Of a DNA stretch of 64,000 bases, positions 42,311 through 52,300 are shown one piece after another. A program made the translations under genes and the position numbers. The stretch lies in NCBI RefSeq assembly GCF_021044775.1, contig NZ_JAJNOQ010000002.1:333127-397126 (forward strand), in the 5' to 3' direction. Numbering within the stretch: the stretch's first letter is position 1; every line of letters starts with the position of its first letter. The notes beneath the pieces were generated by a model that was given only the letters and a program-made list of their open reading frames with translations, was not told the origin of the DNA and made no database searches. This DNA comes from Paraeggerthella hominis. GTDB lineage: Bacteria; Actinomycetota; Coriobacteriia; Coriobacteriales; Eggerthellaceae.

Positions 42311-43786
42311 TCACTCCGCTTGATCGGTGAACAGGTCGATGATCTCCTGCTTCGAGTGCACTTCCAGTTTTGCATAGATGTTCTTGATATGTCCGCGAAC
42401 GGTGTTGGGGGACAAGTACAGAGCCTCGCCGATGTACGTGCTGCTTCTTCCGCGAGCAAGTAGCAGCAGTATTTCCGACTCTCTATCCGTTAGCTTGCAT
42501 CGAACGGAAATCTCTTGTCCCGTCGCGCAAAACGAGCCGTTCTCGGTAGAAGAAGGTGCGCTTCCTTCCGCATCGTTGCTGCTGGTCGTTGTGGCGGAGC
42601 GTTTTCTGATGCGCAGCATGAACAACAGCGCAAGGGAAAGGAGGTATACGGCGATGCAAAACACGAGCATGGTCTTGAACGGCGGGTTTATGTCCAGTCC
42701 CGCTATGGCCGAGCCGCCCACGATCCCCAGCATCGATGCCAGTCGAATAAGCACGACCGACGTTCCCATAAACACGTACGGGTTCAACCGGCTTTCGTGA
42801 GACTCGCGGACGATCAGGAACATGACGCTCGTCGATATCAGGCTATGGCCGGCTACGAACGCGGCGCTTACGAAGTAGCCGTATTGGAAGTTCGCGAACG
42901 GCCACACAATCAGCACTCCGGTCAGAAGAGGGAAGAGCGCGCGGTACGCGCGCGACGCGCTGAACGTCTTGGGGAATCCGTACGCCATGACAAAGAAAGC
43001 GACCGATGCGGCGATGACTCCCAAGGAGGAGGCAAGGGACGATCCTTCGAAGTTGTAATGTTGCACAACCATGAACCCGTTGATGATTCCGACGGTGCAT
43101 CCCAGCACCAAGAGCGACAGCAATCCCTCCCCGATCGAGAGAAATCCCTTCAGGTACGAGCGCGTCGCGTTGGTTCCAAGCTGCGACGCCGATCCGCGGG
43201 AAGGCTCGTTTTGCGGCACCGCGTTCGCTTCGCATTTCGCCTTTCGGCAAAGGGCCACGTTTGCTAGCAGCAAAACCAGAACGGCGATCAGGATGACAGG
43301 GGAGGGGGCGTGCCGGAGAGCGTAGGAAACCAAAGATGCAAGCAGCATGGCGAAAGCAAGCGCCTTCATGCTGTCGGCGGGTTTCATGGTGGTGAACAGT
43401 TCTACCCAGGCCAGGGTCAGCATGGCGGTGGAGATCCCTTGGGCCAGCGCAAGAACCAGAAGAGAGACCGCTGGATCCATCGTGGAAAAACCACCGGCAA
43501 ACGAAAAGCAAGCTGCGGCTGCGAGAATCGCCGAGGGAACAACGATCGGCACGGACATTGCGGGCAGCCGCCCGCGCAGCGCAGCTATGACGATGAGGGT
43601 ATCGGCCAGCAGCACGAACAGGGCCGACGCAACGCTGAAATCAAAGCCGGCAATAAGCACAGTGGTTGTGTCGGACGTTAGCACGGCCGTTGAATACAGG
43701 ACCGATTGGGCCGCTTTGAATGCCGAGAATCCAAGGGCGCACCACATGACAAGAAGGTGGCGCTGTTTAGAACGCACGTCGTCCAT
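42311..43786 (-). CDS. LuxR-family regulator with 12-helix membrane domain
   Basis: 491-aa membrane-bound regulator. About twelve hydrophobic helices occupy residues 10-405, then a short linker and a C-terminal LuxR-type HTH (about 428-490: LTDRESEILLLLARGRSSTYIGEALYLSPNTVRGHIKNIYAKL). This architecture is abundant in Eggerthellaceae, where the genes usually sit next to exported flavin reductases, as here. There is no receiver domain, so the membrane part probably senses ligand or membrane state directly. ATG at 43786 follows GAGGGGAG; the TTG three bases upstream is a less likely start. It is divergently transcribed from the reductase at 44088. Confidence 0.9.
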   Translation of the reverse strand: MDDVRSKQRHLLVMWCALGFSAFKAAQSVLYSTAVLTSDTTTVLIAGFDFSVASALFVLLADTLIVIAALRGRLPAMSVPIVVPSAILAAAACFSFAGGFSTMDPAVSLLVLALAQGISTAMLTLAWVELFTTMKPADSMKALAFAMLLASLVSYALRHAPSPVILIAVLVLLLANVALCRKAKCEANAVPQNEPSRGSASQLGTNATRSYLKGFLSIGEGLLSLLVLGCTVGIINGFMVVQHYNFEGSSLASSLGVIAASVAFFVMAYGFPKTFSASRAYRALFPLLTGVLIVWPFANFQYGYFVSAAFVAGHSLISTSVMFLIVRESHESRLNPYVFMGTSVVLIRLASMLGIVGGSAIAGLDINPPFKTMLVFCIAVYLLSLALLFMLRIRKRSATTTSSNDAEGSAPSSTENGSFCATGQEISVRCKLTDRESEILLLLARGRSSTYIGEALYLSPNTVRGHIKNIYAKLEVHSKQEIIDLFTDQAE

Positions 43787-44087
43787 CAACCGCTCCCCTC
43801 CCTGGTCGTGTTGTTGGATCGCGATTCATTGTGCGACAGGATCGAGCTCGTGCCAACCCTGTTTTGGCCGAAAAGGTTGGGCGAGGGCGTATTCAACCCA
43901 AAATGAGGGAGGGGCTGAGCGGCGGATTCGACCCAGAATGGGAGATGTGCGGGCTTCGAGGGCACTTTAACCTGAGTTTGTCGAAGGGCTGTGCGAGCTT
44001 GTTTTCGACAGACGAATTGGTGTGGTCAGGACGGCGGTTTGCAGACGAAGTGCTTCTCGCTCGGTCTTGATCGGAATGGAGGGCATC
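43787..44087. promoter_or_regulatory. Divergent control region with 20-bp direct repeat
   Basis: The 301 bp between the LuxR gene and the flavin reductase. ATTCAACCCAAAATGAGGGA at 43891-43910 recurs as ATTCGACCCAGAATGGGAGA at 43926-43945 (16 of 20), a 35-bp period consistent with binding sites on one helix face only if spacing is adjusted. No clear -35/-10 is visible. Confidence 0.45.
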
Positions 44088-45584
44088 ATGCAGCAGGGGA
44101 TTTCACGACGCAGTTTCATTGGAAGCGCCGCCGTTGGAAGCGCGGTTTTGGCTTTGGGGGCATTGGCCGGCTGCGCTCCGCAGGCGGATCAAGGAGGCTC
44201 CAGCACGTCGGCTGCCTGGGATCAGGAGGTTGATCTTTTGGTGTGCGGTGCCGGCGGGTGTGGGTTGGCGTGTGCGGTAGAGGCGAAGGACAACGGAGCA
44301 GAAAACGTTCTTGTTATTGAAAAGGGCGATATGATCGGCGGCACTACGGCCATGTCTCAAGGCATGATCGCTGGCTACGATACCAAGTTTCAGAAAGAAC
44401 AAGGCATCGAGTTGACGTTTGACCAGATGTACGCGAACCTGATGAACAATGCGTCGTATCGCCTGGATCCCGCGTTGACCAAAATCACCGTCGAGAATTG
44501 CGGTAAGACTATCGACTGGTTGGCAGATCGTGTGGGCGTCTCTTTCCTTGACAGGATAGACATTTACTACGGGCCGTTGCAGATGATGCATAACGTGGAC
44601 GGCGCGGGCGGCGGTTTCGCGATTGCCTTCTCGGCTTGTCTTGACGATTTGGGCGTGCAGGTTGAGAAGGGCACGAAGCTGGTGGAAGTGCTTCTGGATG
44701 CCGAAGGGCGCGTTGAAGGCGCGGTTGTGGAGTCCAAGGGCAAGCAGCGGCGCATCAAGGCAAAGGCGGTTATGCTGGCAACGGGCGGGTTTGCCCACAA
44801 TGCCGAGCTGGCTGCTCGGTTCGATCCCGAAAAAGCCGGTACTTTCGGCATAGGGCATCCTAACTGCGAAGGCGATGGCTTGGTGGCGGCATCAAATTCC
44901 GGGGCGCTTCTGTCGCACATAAACCACATGATGTGCATCCTCAAGGATTACACCATCATGAGCGAACACGAGGGAACCTCGGCCAGTGCGAACTTGAATG
45001 GGTTCACGAATCTCCCGAACATGATTTTAGTTGGCTCCGACGGCAATCGATTTGTTGACGAGACCAGCAAGGGGTACATGAGCCAAGATCTCAACAGCCC
45101 TATTTTCGACAAGATGCATCGTGACGGTGCGGGGTATGTGTGGGAGATATCCGACGAGGCCACGGTTGCAGCTGCTGGTGGCAAGGTGGTTCGCGGCGAA
45201 GGTCTTGAGTACGTGAAGGGCTCCGATGCCGCAGAGCTTGCGAAGAGCATGGGCGTCGATCCGATCGCCCTTGCCGCTACGATCGATGCATACAATGCCG
45301 CGGTTGACGCTGGCGTAGACAAGGAGTTTGGCGGCTTCCCCACGACTAAGCTGGTTGCGCCGTATGTGGCTGTTCCCGTGGTTCCGTGCGAAATCATTAC
45401 GTATGGCGGCGTTGCTCGAAGCGAAAAAGCCGAGGTCCTGCGTGCTGACGGACAGATTATTCCCGGATTGTTCGTAGGTGGCGAGGCAAGCTGCAATTCC
45501 GCCTACATGGGATTCACGCTTTCCAATTGCTTTACCTGGGGGCGCATCGGCGGGCAGAGTGCCGCTTCGTATATTCAGAGCTAA
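44088..45584 (+). CDS. Tat-exported lipoprotein FAD-dependent reductase (fumarate reductase-like)
   Basis: 498-aa flavoprotein. The N-terminus is a twin-arginine signal (ISRRSFIGSAAVGSAVLALGALAGC) that also has a lipobox, so it is predicted to be exported folded and lipid-anchored. The FAD-binding motif VDLLVCGAGGCGLACAVEAKDNG (about 50-72) and GGTTAMSQGM follow, and the C-terminal NSAYMGFTLSNCF and GRIGGQSAA segments are as in fumarate reductase/flavocytochrome c relatives. Eggerthellaceae carry many such reductases with substrates from fumarate-like acids to drugs; none can be assigned. ATG at 44088 is chosen for spacing to GGAGGG. Electrons may come from menaquinol through a partner not seen here. 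Confidence 0.87.
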   Translation: MQQGISRRSFIGSAAVGSAVLALGALAGCAPQADQGGSSTSAAWDQEVDLLVCGAGGCGLACAVEAKDNGAENVLVIEKGDMIGGTTAMSQGMIAGYDTKFQKEQGIELTFDQMYANLMNNASYRLDPALTKITVENCGKTIDWLADRVGVSFLDRIDIYYGPLQMMHNVDGAGGGFAIAFSACLDDLGVQVEKGTKLVEVLLDAEGRVEGAVVESKGKQRRIKAKAVMLATGGFAHNAELAARFDPEKAGTFGIGHPNCEGDGLVAASNSGALLSHINHMMCILKDYTIMSEHEGTSASANLNGFTNLPNMILVGSDGNRFVDETSKGYMSQDLNSPIFDKMHRDGAGYVWEISDEATVAAAGGKVVRGEGLEYVKGSDAAELAKSMGVDPIALAATIDAYNAAVDAGVDKEFGGFPTTKLVAPYVAVPVVPCEIITYGGVARSEKAEVLRADGQIIPGLFVGGEASCNSAYMGFTLSNCFTWGRIGGQSAASYIQS

Positions 45585-45641
45585 TTACCCTCCTCCCTCC
45601 CTTCAGCGAAAAGGTCTGCTTTTCCAGATCTTCTTCGCTGG

Positions 45642-45678
45642 GCAGCCGCGCACGCAGGTCGTGCGCGGCTGCTTTTTT
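45642..45678 (+). terminator. Strong intrinsic terminator after the flavin reductase
   Basis: A 12-bp stem (45642-45653 with 45661-45672) and T6 tail. Confidence 0.9.
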
Positions 45679-45983
45679 GCGAACAGGTGCGCGTCCGCTG
45701 CCCACCCTCGTCCCCGTCCCAAGAAGCTTGGCGACGCTGCGAAACTGCTGGGTGCGCGTCCGCTGCCCGCCCTCGTCCCCGTCCCCGCCCGCTTGCGTCC
45801 ATCGTGGCGGTCGAAACCCCAGATGCATTTCTTTGGCCGAACGCCGACATAGTTCGATGCACGATCGTGTTATGGTTCAAGGCGACGATACGCCGCCCCC
45901 TCAAGGGCGCACGGTGCAGGGTGGAATCCATGCGCCCAGGTCATCGACATGTCGCGCGTGAAATTCGCATACGAGGAGGTTGC
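45679..45983. other. Intergenic gap with a 35-bp direct repeat
   Basis: GGTGCGCGTCCGCTGCCCAC and the following 15 bp (45686-45720) recur at 45751-45785 with one mismatch, 65 bp apart. The rest has no gene; translated frames are Arg/Pro-rich. The last 100 bp hold the serpin promoter and ribosome site. Confidence 0.7.
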
Positions 45984-47312
45984 ATGATGGATGACAGGCT
46001 GTTTCGCAAGGGCGCATGCGCGCTTGCGTTGGTTTTGACAACAGGCGCGGTCTTGGCGGCATGCTCGAACTCGAACGGCGGCGTTGTGTCTTCGTACGAC
46101 GGCGTGGCAACGGTGCTGCAAGCCGCTCTTCCGCAAAAACCCGCTGCCGACGACTATGAAGCTCAGAGTAAAGTTCTCGAAGACAACAAACTTGACCAGG
46201 CGTTCCTCGATAACTTGAGCACGTTCTCCTACCGGAGCGCACCTGCCGTGTTTGCGGAGGCGTCCGAAGCAAACGAGAACTACTCGCCCGCAAGCCTTTA
46301 CTACGCTCTGGCGATGACGCAAATGGGAGCCGCAGGCAGCACGCAGGACGAGATCGCGGCCTTGCTCGGTGCGGACAACGTCGACGTTACCGCGCAGCAG
46401 TGCGGTAATTTGCTGCGTCTGCTTGCCGCCGATCAATACTCGAACGTCAAGCTGGCCAACTCCGTATGGATGAGCCCCGACGCCGAATTCAACCAAGGGT
46501 TCGTCGACGTCATGCGCGATCAATTCTACGCATCGTTGTTCCAGACGGATTTCGGCACCCCCGAAGCGGACAAGGCGATGGGGCAATGGGTTGCCGATAA
46601 CACCGAGGGAACGCTGGCTCCGCAGTTCAAAAGCGAGAGTCAGCAGCTGATTTCCCTGATCAACACTGTGTATTTCAAAAGCGAGTGGTCAAGGGCATTC
46701 GATGCCGAATCCGTTTCCCCCGAAACGTTCAACGCCGAAACCGGAAAAGTGACGGCGGATTTCATGGTTCAACGGCTTGACGGACCTCAGGAGATTCGCG
46801 CGACCGATACGTACACGCGCGCAAGCTTGGGCTTTGCGGACGGAAGCCAGATGACGTTCGTGCTCCCGGCGCAGGGCGTGCATGCTCGGGATTTGCTGGC
46901 CGATGCCGCCGCGCTCGAAGAGGCGTTCACGGCTGATTCGACTGGAGAAGCGTTCGTAACGTACCATGTTCCGAAGTTTAGTTTCGACAGCTCGTACGAC
47001 TTGGTTTCATCGCTGAAAAAGCTTGGCGTGAACAGGGCTTTCAGCGATCAGGCGGATTTCTCGAACCTTACCGACATCCCGGCGTACGTATCAAGCGTGG
47101 CGCAGGAGGGCCACATCGGGCTTGACGAAAACGGCGTCGAAGCCAGCGCGTACACCAAGGTCGACATCATGGCCATGTCAGCCCTTCCGGATCCTGCGGT
47201 TGTGGGCGAACTGGATTTCAACCTGGATCGCCCGTTTTTGTACGAGATCAAATCCAAGCAAGGGGCGGTGCTGTTTCTGGGCATGTGCGGGGACCCTTCT
47301 GCAGGGAAGTAG
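45984..47312 (+). CDS. Serpin-family serine/cysteine protease inhibitor, lipoprotein
   Basis: 442-aa secreted serpin. Signal peptide with lipobox (LFRKGACALALVLTTGAVLAAC, Cys about 26) predicts a lipid-anchored outer-face protein. Serpin marks: SPASLYYALAMTQMGAAGSTQDEI near residue 104, SLINTVYFKSEW, VPKFSFDSSYDL near 333 and the C-terminal FNLDRPFLYEIKSKQGAVLFLGM. The hinge of the reactive-centre loop, DENGVEASAY, is at about 378-387, with a loop continuing to roughly residue 403; this resembles inhibitory hinge sequences (Ala/Ser-rich). ATG at 45984 follows GAGGAGGTTGC. Target protease is unknown, possibly host gut proteases. It is a single gene. Confidence 0.88.
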   Translation: MMDDRLFRKGACALALVLTTGAVLAACSNSNGGVVSSYDGVATVLQAALPQKPAADDYEAQSKVLEDNKLDQAFLDNLSTFSYRSAPAVFAEASEANENYSPASLYYALAMTQMGAAGSTQDEIAALLGADNVDVTAQQCGNLLRLLAADQYSNVKLANSVWMSPDAEFNQGFVDVMRDQFYASLFQTDFGTPEADKAMGQWVADNTEGTLAPQFKSESQQLISLINTVYFKSEWSRAFDAESVSPETFNAETGKVTADFMVQRLDGPQEIRATDTYTRASLGFADGSQMTFVLPAQGVHARDLLADAAALEEAFTADSTGEAFVTYHVPKFSFDSSYDLVSSLKKLGVNRAFSDQADFSNLTDIPAYVSSVAQEGHIGLDENGVEASAYTKVDIMAMSALPDPAVVGELDFNLDRPFLYEIKSKQGAVLFLGMCGDPSAGK

Positions 47313-47455
47313 CTCGCCAGTACGCAGGTGTACATAATTCGATACTGTGTTGTAAATAAGAATTTGTCTCATTAAGGGGCAACAATCCTTCCTACCCTGG
47401 TAAGATCGTCGCAACAAGACAGGCGATTCTCAACCAGAAAAGAAGGAGCCCTCCC

Positions 47456-49009
47456 ATGACCGACCAGTTCGATACCACCAGGCTTACCAACGAAGTCGGA
47501 AACCCCGTCGCCGACAACAACCACACGCTTACCGCAGGAGAGCGCGGCCCCATGATGCTCCAGGACAACTGGATGATCGAGAAGTTGGCGCACTTCGATC
47601 GCGAGGTTATCCCCGAGAGGCGCATGCACGCGAAGGGGTCGGGCGCGTACGGCACGTTCAAGGTGACCGGCGACATCACGCGCTACACGAAGGCGAAGGT
47701 GTTCCAGCCCGGAGCCGAAACCGAGGTGTTCGTGCGCTTCTCGACAGTGGCGGGCGAGCGCGGCGCGGCCGATGCCGAACGCGATATTCGCGGCTTCGCC
47801 ATGAAGTTCTACACGCCCGACGGCAACTGGGATCTCGTAGGCAACAACACCCCGGTGTTCTTCCTGCGCGATCCTAAGAAGTTCATCGACCTCAACCACG
47901 TGGTGAAGCGCGACCCGCACACCAACATGCACTCCGCCCAAAGCAACTGGGATTTCTGGTCCAGCTTGCCCGAAGCGCTGCACCAGGTGACCATCGTCAT
48001 GTCGGATCGCGGCATCCCGGCCAGCTACCGCCACATGCACGGTTTCGGCAGTCATACGTTCAGCCTGATCAATGAGGAAAATCAGCGTGTGTGGGTGAAG
48101 TTCCACCTCAAGACCAACCAAGGCATCAAGAACCTCACCAACGAAGAAGCCGGCCAAATTATCGCAGGCGACCGCGAAAGCCACCAGCGCGACCTGTTCG
48201 GCGCTATCGAGCGCGGCGAGTTCCCCAGCTGGCGCTTCTGCGTTCAGATCATGGACGAAGCTACGGCGAAGAACTACAAGGAGAACCCGTTCGACATCAC
48301 GAAGACGTGGAGCCAGAAGGAATTCCCGCTTATCGAAGTGGGCACGCTCGAGCTGAATCGCAACCCGCAGAACTACTTCGCCGAGGTGGAGCAAGCCGCG
48401 TTCGCGCCGACGCACTTGGTGCCGGGCATTGGACTGTCGCCCGACAAGCTGCTGCAGGGCCGCCTGTTCGCATACGGCGACGCGCAGCGCTACCGCCTGG
48501 GCGTCAACCACAACCACATTCCGGTGAACAAGCCGCGCTGCCCCTATGCCGAGTTCCACCGCGATGGAGCCATGCGCACGGACGGCAACTTCGGCAGCAC
48601 GATTGGCTACGAGCCTAACAGTTACGGCCAATGGCAGCAGCAGGCGGACGCGGCCGAGCCGCCGATGGACCTGTTCGGGCCGATGGATGCATGGGATCCG
48701 GCGGACGACCCGACCGACGACACCTTCTATCAGCCGGGAGACTTGTATCGCCTGATGGAAGAGCCGCAGCGCGCCGTGCTGATCGCGAACACGGCGGCCG
48801 ACATGAACGGCGTGACCGAGAACATTCGCTTGCGCCATGCGGCCCACTGCTACAAGGCCGATCCCGAGTACGGCGACCGTCTGGCCGACGCGCTGGGCGT
48901 GGACGTAGCTCGCGTGCACGAGTTGGCTGCGATGACGCACGAGGAACGCATGGCCGCTACCGGCCAGCAGGTTCCGGCTCGCAAGAAGGGCGGGGAAGCG
49001 CGCGCCTAG
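47456..49009 (+). CDS. katA: Monofunctional haem catalase (KatA-type)
   Basis: 517-aa small-subunit clade catalase that dismutates hydrogen peroxide. The catalytic His58 is in RRMHAKGSGAYG, the distal Asn in WDLVGNNTPVFFLRDP, and the proximal haem-ligand Tyr near residue 341 in RLFAYGDAQRYRLG. The N-terminus lacks a signal peptide, so it is cytoplasmic. ATG at 47456 follows AAGAAGGAG. Its leader (47313-47455) is AT-rich relative to neighbours, but I see no confident Fur or PerR box. A catalase in an anaerobe fits the adjacent oxidative-defence rubrerythrin. Confidence 0.97.
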   Translation: MTDQFDTTRLTNEVGNPVADNNHTLTAGERGPMMLQDNWMIEKLAHFDREVIPERRMHAKGSGAYGTFKVTGDITRYTKAKVFQPGAETEVFVRFSTVAGERGAADAERDIRGFAMKFYTPDGNWDLVGNNTPVFFLRDPKKFIDLNHVVKRDPHTNMHSAQSNWDFWSSLPEALHQVTIVMSDRGIPASYRHMHGFGSHTFSLINEENQRVWVKFHLKTNQGIKNLTNEEAGQIIAGDRESHQRDLFGAIERGEFPSWRFCVQIMDEATAKNYKENPFDITKTWSQKEFPLIEVGTLELNRNPQNYFAEVEQAAFAPTHLVPGIGLSPDKLLQGRLFAYGDAQRYRLGVNHNHIPVNKPRCPYAEFHRDGAMRTDGNFGSTIGYEPNSYGQWQQQADAAEPPMDLFGPMDAWDPADDPTDDTFYQPGDLYRLMEEPQRAVLIANTAADMNGVTENIRLRHAAHCYKADPEYGDRLADALGVDVARVHELAAMTHEERMAATGQQVPARKKGGEARA

Positions 49010-49344
49010 CTCCCAGTTCCTTCACCTTGCGCGCCCGAATGTTTCACGTGAAACATTCGTTCGCTATCAAGAGGGTTGATTCATACATTGCTTTCCCATA
49101 TACGGCCGCTTCTGCTTGCTCCTTTGCAGAAGCGGCTCGTTTCGCGTGGCGTCGATAGGCAAGCCCGCAGGATCCCGATGCCGCTGCCGAGCTGCTTAGG
49201 CGATGACGCGCCTGCTTCGTCTGCTTCAAATATGCGCCGATCGGGGTATATTCGCACATTGCCTGCGCGCTTGCCTTACGCGTGCGGGGTCTTCTTGCTA
49301 CTATGGCACCATCCGACTTCGCCTTTCACAGAGGGATGGACCAC
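49010..49344. other. Intergenic region with parS site, no gene
   Basis: Apart from the parS site at 49040-49055, this stretch is ordinary intergenic DNA. Short frames encode nothing recognisable. It presumably contains the subtilase promoter. Confidence 0.55.
49040..49055. promoter_or_regulatory. parS centromere site (ParB/Spo0J binding)
   Basis: TGTTTCACGTGAAACA, a perfect 16-bp palindrome identical to the consensus parS site bound by chromosomal ParB proteins, with the palindrome continuing outward (GAATG... CATTC). It lies between katA and the subtilase gene. Confidence 0.92.
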
Positions 49345-52300
49345 ATGAGACGACTTTTTTCGCTCGTTTTGGCCGCAGTGCTTGCATGTTCGGCGGTCCC
49401 CGCGTTTGCCGATCCCCCTTCAGCGCCGAGCGATAACCCGATGGTCGGCATCGGCAGCGAAGCGCGTTCGATCGACGACCTGCTGCAGGCGGGCGATTAT
49501 GCGCCTGGGCGCGTGCTCGCTCGTGTAACAAGCGAGTTCGCTCCCGTTGCTCCGCGCTCGAACTACTCGAACGATGCTGCTTCTTGGTCGGCGGAGTCGC
49601 TGTTCACGTACGAATCAGGCGCCTCCGAGCCCGCAGCGCGCATGCTGTCGGAAAGCGAAACGCCTGCCGATCAGGTGATTCTTATCCAGTCCGATACCAT
49701 GACGACCGAGGATCTCCTGCGTCAGCTGGCGGGGACTCCGGGAGTGGTGGCCGCCGAGCCCGATTACGTGCGCACGATCAGCGACCCCGAAAGCGCGCCT
49801 TCCGTTCGACCGGAGCCTTCCGCCGGCGCAGCGCGCGCCGCCGACTCTGCCGAGGCCGCGACCAACGATCCGCTGCTTGACCAGCAGTGGCAGCTGTCTT
49901 CCACCTCCGAGGCGCCGGGCGGTTCGAATGCGCGGGCGCTGTGGCAGAAGCTGGGCATTCCCGAAAAGTCGTCCGAGTTGAAGAGCGTTGTGGTTGCCGT
50001 GGTCGATACGGGCGTGGACTACACGAACCCCGATCTTCAGGACGTCATGTGGAGCAACCCCGGAGACATCGGCTTGCCCGGCGAGAAGGGAAGCGCCGGC
50101 TACAACTTCGGCGACAACGTCGACGATCCCATGGATGTCGACGGGCATGGCACGCATGTGGCGGGCATCGTTGCGGCTGCGAACAATAACGCCGAAGGCG
50201 GTTCCGGAGTGGCGCCCAATGTCCGAATCATGGCGCTTCGCATCGCTAATGCAGCGGGGCAACTTCCCTCTTCGGCCCAGATAGGCGCCTATGACTACTT
50301 GAAGCGGGCGGCGCGCGGCGGCGTGCCGGTCGTGGCTGCGAACGATTCCTGGGGAGGTATGGGCGTCAGCGGTATTCTTGACAGCGTGATGGATGATGCG
50401 TATCGCAGCGCTAATGTCTTGTCGGTGTGCGCATCGGGGAACGAATCTCTCGATAACGACCGATCGCCCGGCAATCCTTCCGGTGGTTCTTCGGAGGGCG
50501 TCATTGCTGTGAACGCCGTTGACCGCCAAGGTGCGCTCGCAGCCTTTTCGTCGTACGGTGCGGCGACGACCGATCTTGCAGCACCTGGCGACGCTATCTT
50601 GTCAACCGTGCCGGTAGGCCAAGGAATGGCCGATCTCGAGGATAAAGACCTCATTGTCTTGCAAGACGATTTCGAGAAGCTTGACGGCCTCTTCACGTTC
50701 GACGTAGCCGGAAGCGCACCGACGTCGGTCGTGCGCACTGATGAGGTATGGGCCGGGTCCGCCGCATCGGGGCACAGCCTGCAATGGAGCGTGCCTGCCG
50801 CGAAGGCAGGCCAAGAGGCAAGTGTCGTGCTGACCCCCGCCGATGGGGCATGGGCGGATCAAACGGCGGGCGCGTCGTTCGAGGACGCGCACTATCTGGC
50901 GTTTGACGCGAAGGTGACTGATTCGATCGCGTCCGGCTCCGCGCGCATTCTGCACGTGTACCTGTCGTCGACTGATCCGGACAACCCTTGGATCGAACTG
51001 TCTCCGGGCGAAGAACTGATCGCTTCCTATAACTCATGGTCGACCTTCGTAGCTCGCATACCTGACGAGGCGCGCGAATCGATTGATTGGAAGAATCTGT
51101 CCGTCAAGATCACGCGCAACCTGGTGCCGTTCGACGAGGGGTCCGACCTCCTGTTCAACATCGATAGCGTCTCGCTGATAACTTCGATCATTCCGTACAA
51201 CAATTTGAGCGGAACTTCGATGGCCGCTCCGGTGGTGAGCGGCGCCCTCGCTTTGCTAGCGGGGAAGTTTCCCGATGAGGATGCATCGACGCTGCGCGCT
51301 CGCGTGCTGGGCGGCGTCGAGCGCACCACGGAGCTTGCCGGTACTTGCACCTCGGACGGCAAGCTTGACCTTGTGCGCGCGGCAACCGATCCGTACCCCG
51401 TTGTGGATGCGCTCGAGCCCGCCGCGCGTGAAGCCGCAGCTGCTCACGCTACGGCGACCATCCGAGGGAGTTGGTTCGGTGATGCTGAAGGGCGCGTTCT
51501 CCTTGATGGCGAAGAGCTTGCCGTGACGGCGTGGGGCGATCAGGGCATTACCGTCGCGCTGCCCGAACAGCTTGAGGCGAAGATGCGCTACGTGCAGGTG
51601 GTGCGTGCCGACGGCGCATCGGGAAGGCATCTTCTTCTTGTGGGGCAAGAGCAGCCTCCGGCCTACTATGAAGATCTGCCTGCTCCTAATTTTCAAGATT
51701 TAGGGATAGTGGATGCTGAGCAATCGACTTCGTGGCAGGTGGCATCTGCGAACGCGACCGTATATGCAGCGAGCGAAAAAGCAGTCACGATGCAGGGGGG
51801 CCAGTCGGTTTTCGTTTTGCTGGCGTACGACCCGCTTGCCAAGACGTGGTCGGTCGAGCGTGCGCTCGACGGCGTGTTCGATCATCCGTTTCTCATGGCG
51901 GCGCATGGCGACGTGCTTTACCTGTTCGATCCGATTAAGTATCTTCTGTACCAATACGATACGGCTGCCTGCACGCTGAGCGATCCGCTTGACTGCTCGT
52001 CGCTGAAAGCCTGCGCAGATCAGGGAACTGAGCTTGTGTTCGGCGGTGTGGCATGCGACGGGGCGTCGCTGTGGCTGAGCGGCGGGTGCTTGCCTGATGG
52101 CAGCGCCGTGACGCTTGCCGCGCGCATCGACGTGCGAACGGGCCAGGCAACGGCTCTGCCTCCCCTGGGCAGCGGGCGCGTGACGCCCGCCGTGCACGTG
52201 CTCGATGGAACGTTGACGGTGGCGGCAGGCAATGCATCGGTCCAGCCTAGTAGCCTGGTTGGCTCGGTCGAGCAGCTTCGCGAAGGCGTTTGGACGGCAA

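Noticed and set aside
45687..45983. Extended N-terminus of the serpin
   Set aside because: The frame is open upstream, but the translation is Arg/Pro-rich low complexity, and the lipoprotein signal begins at 45984 behind a strong ribosome site.
47313..47455. PerR or Fur box upstream of katA
   Set aside because: AT-rich stretch TTGTAAATAAGAATTTG only loosely resembles the consensus and lacks a good inverted repeat.
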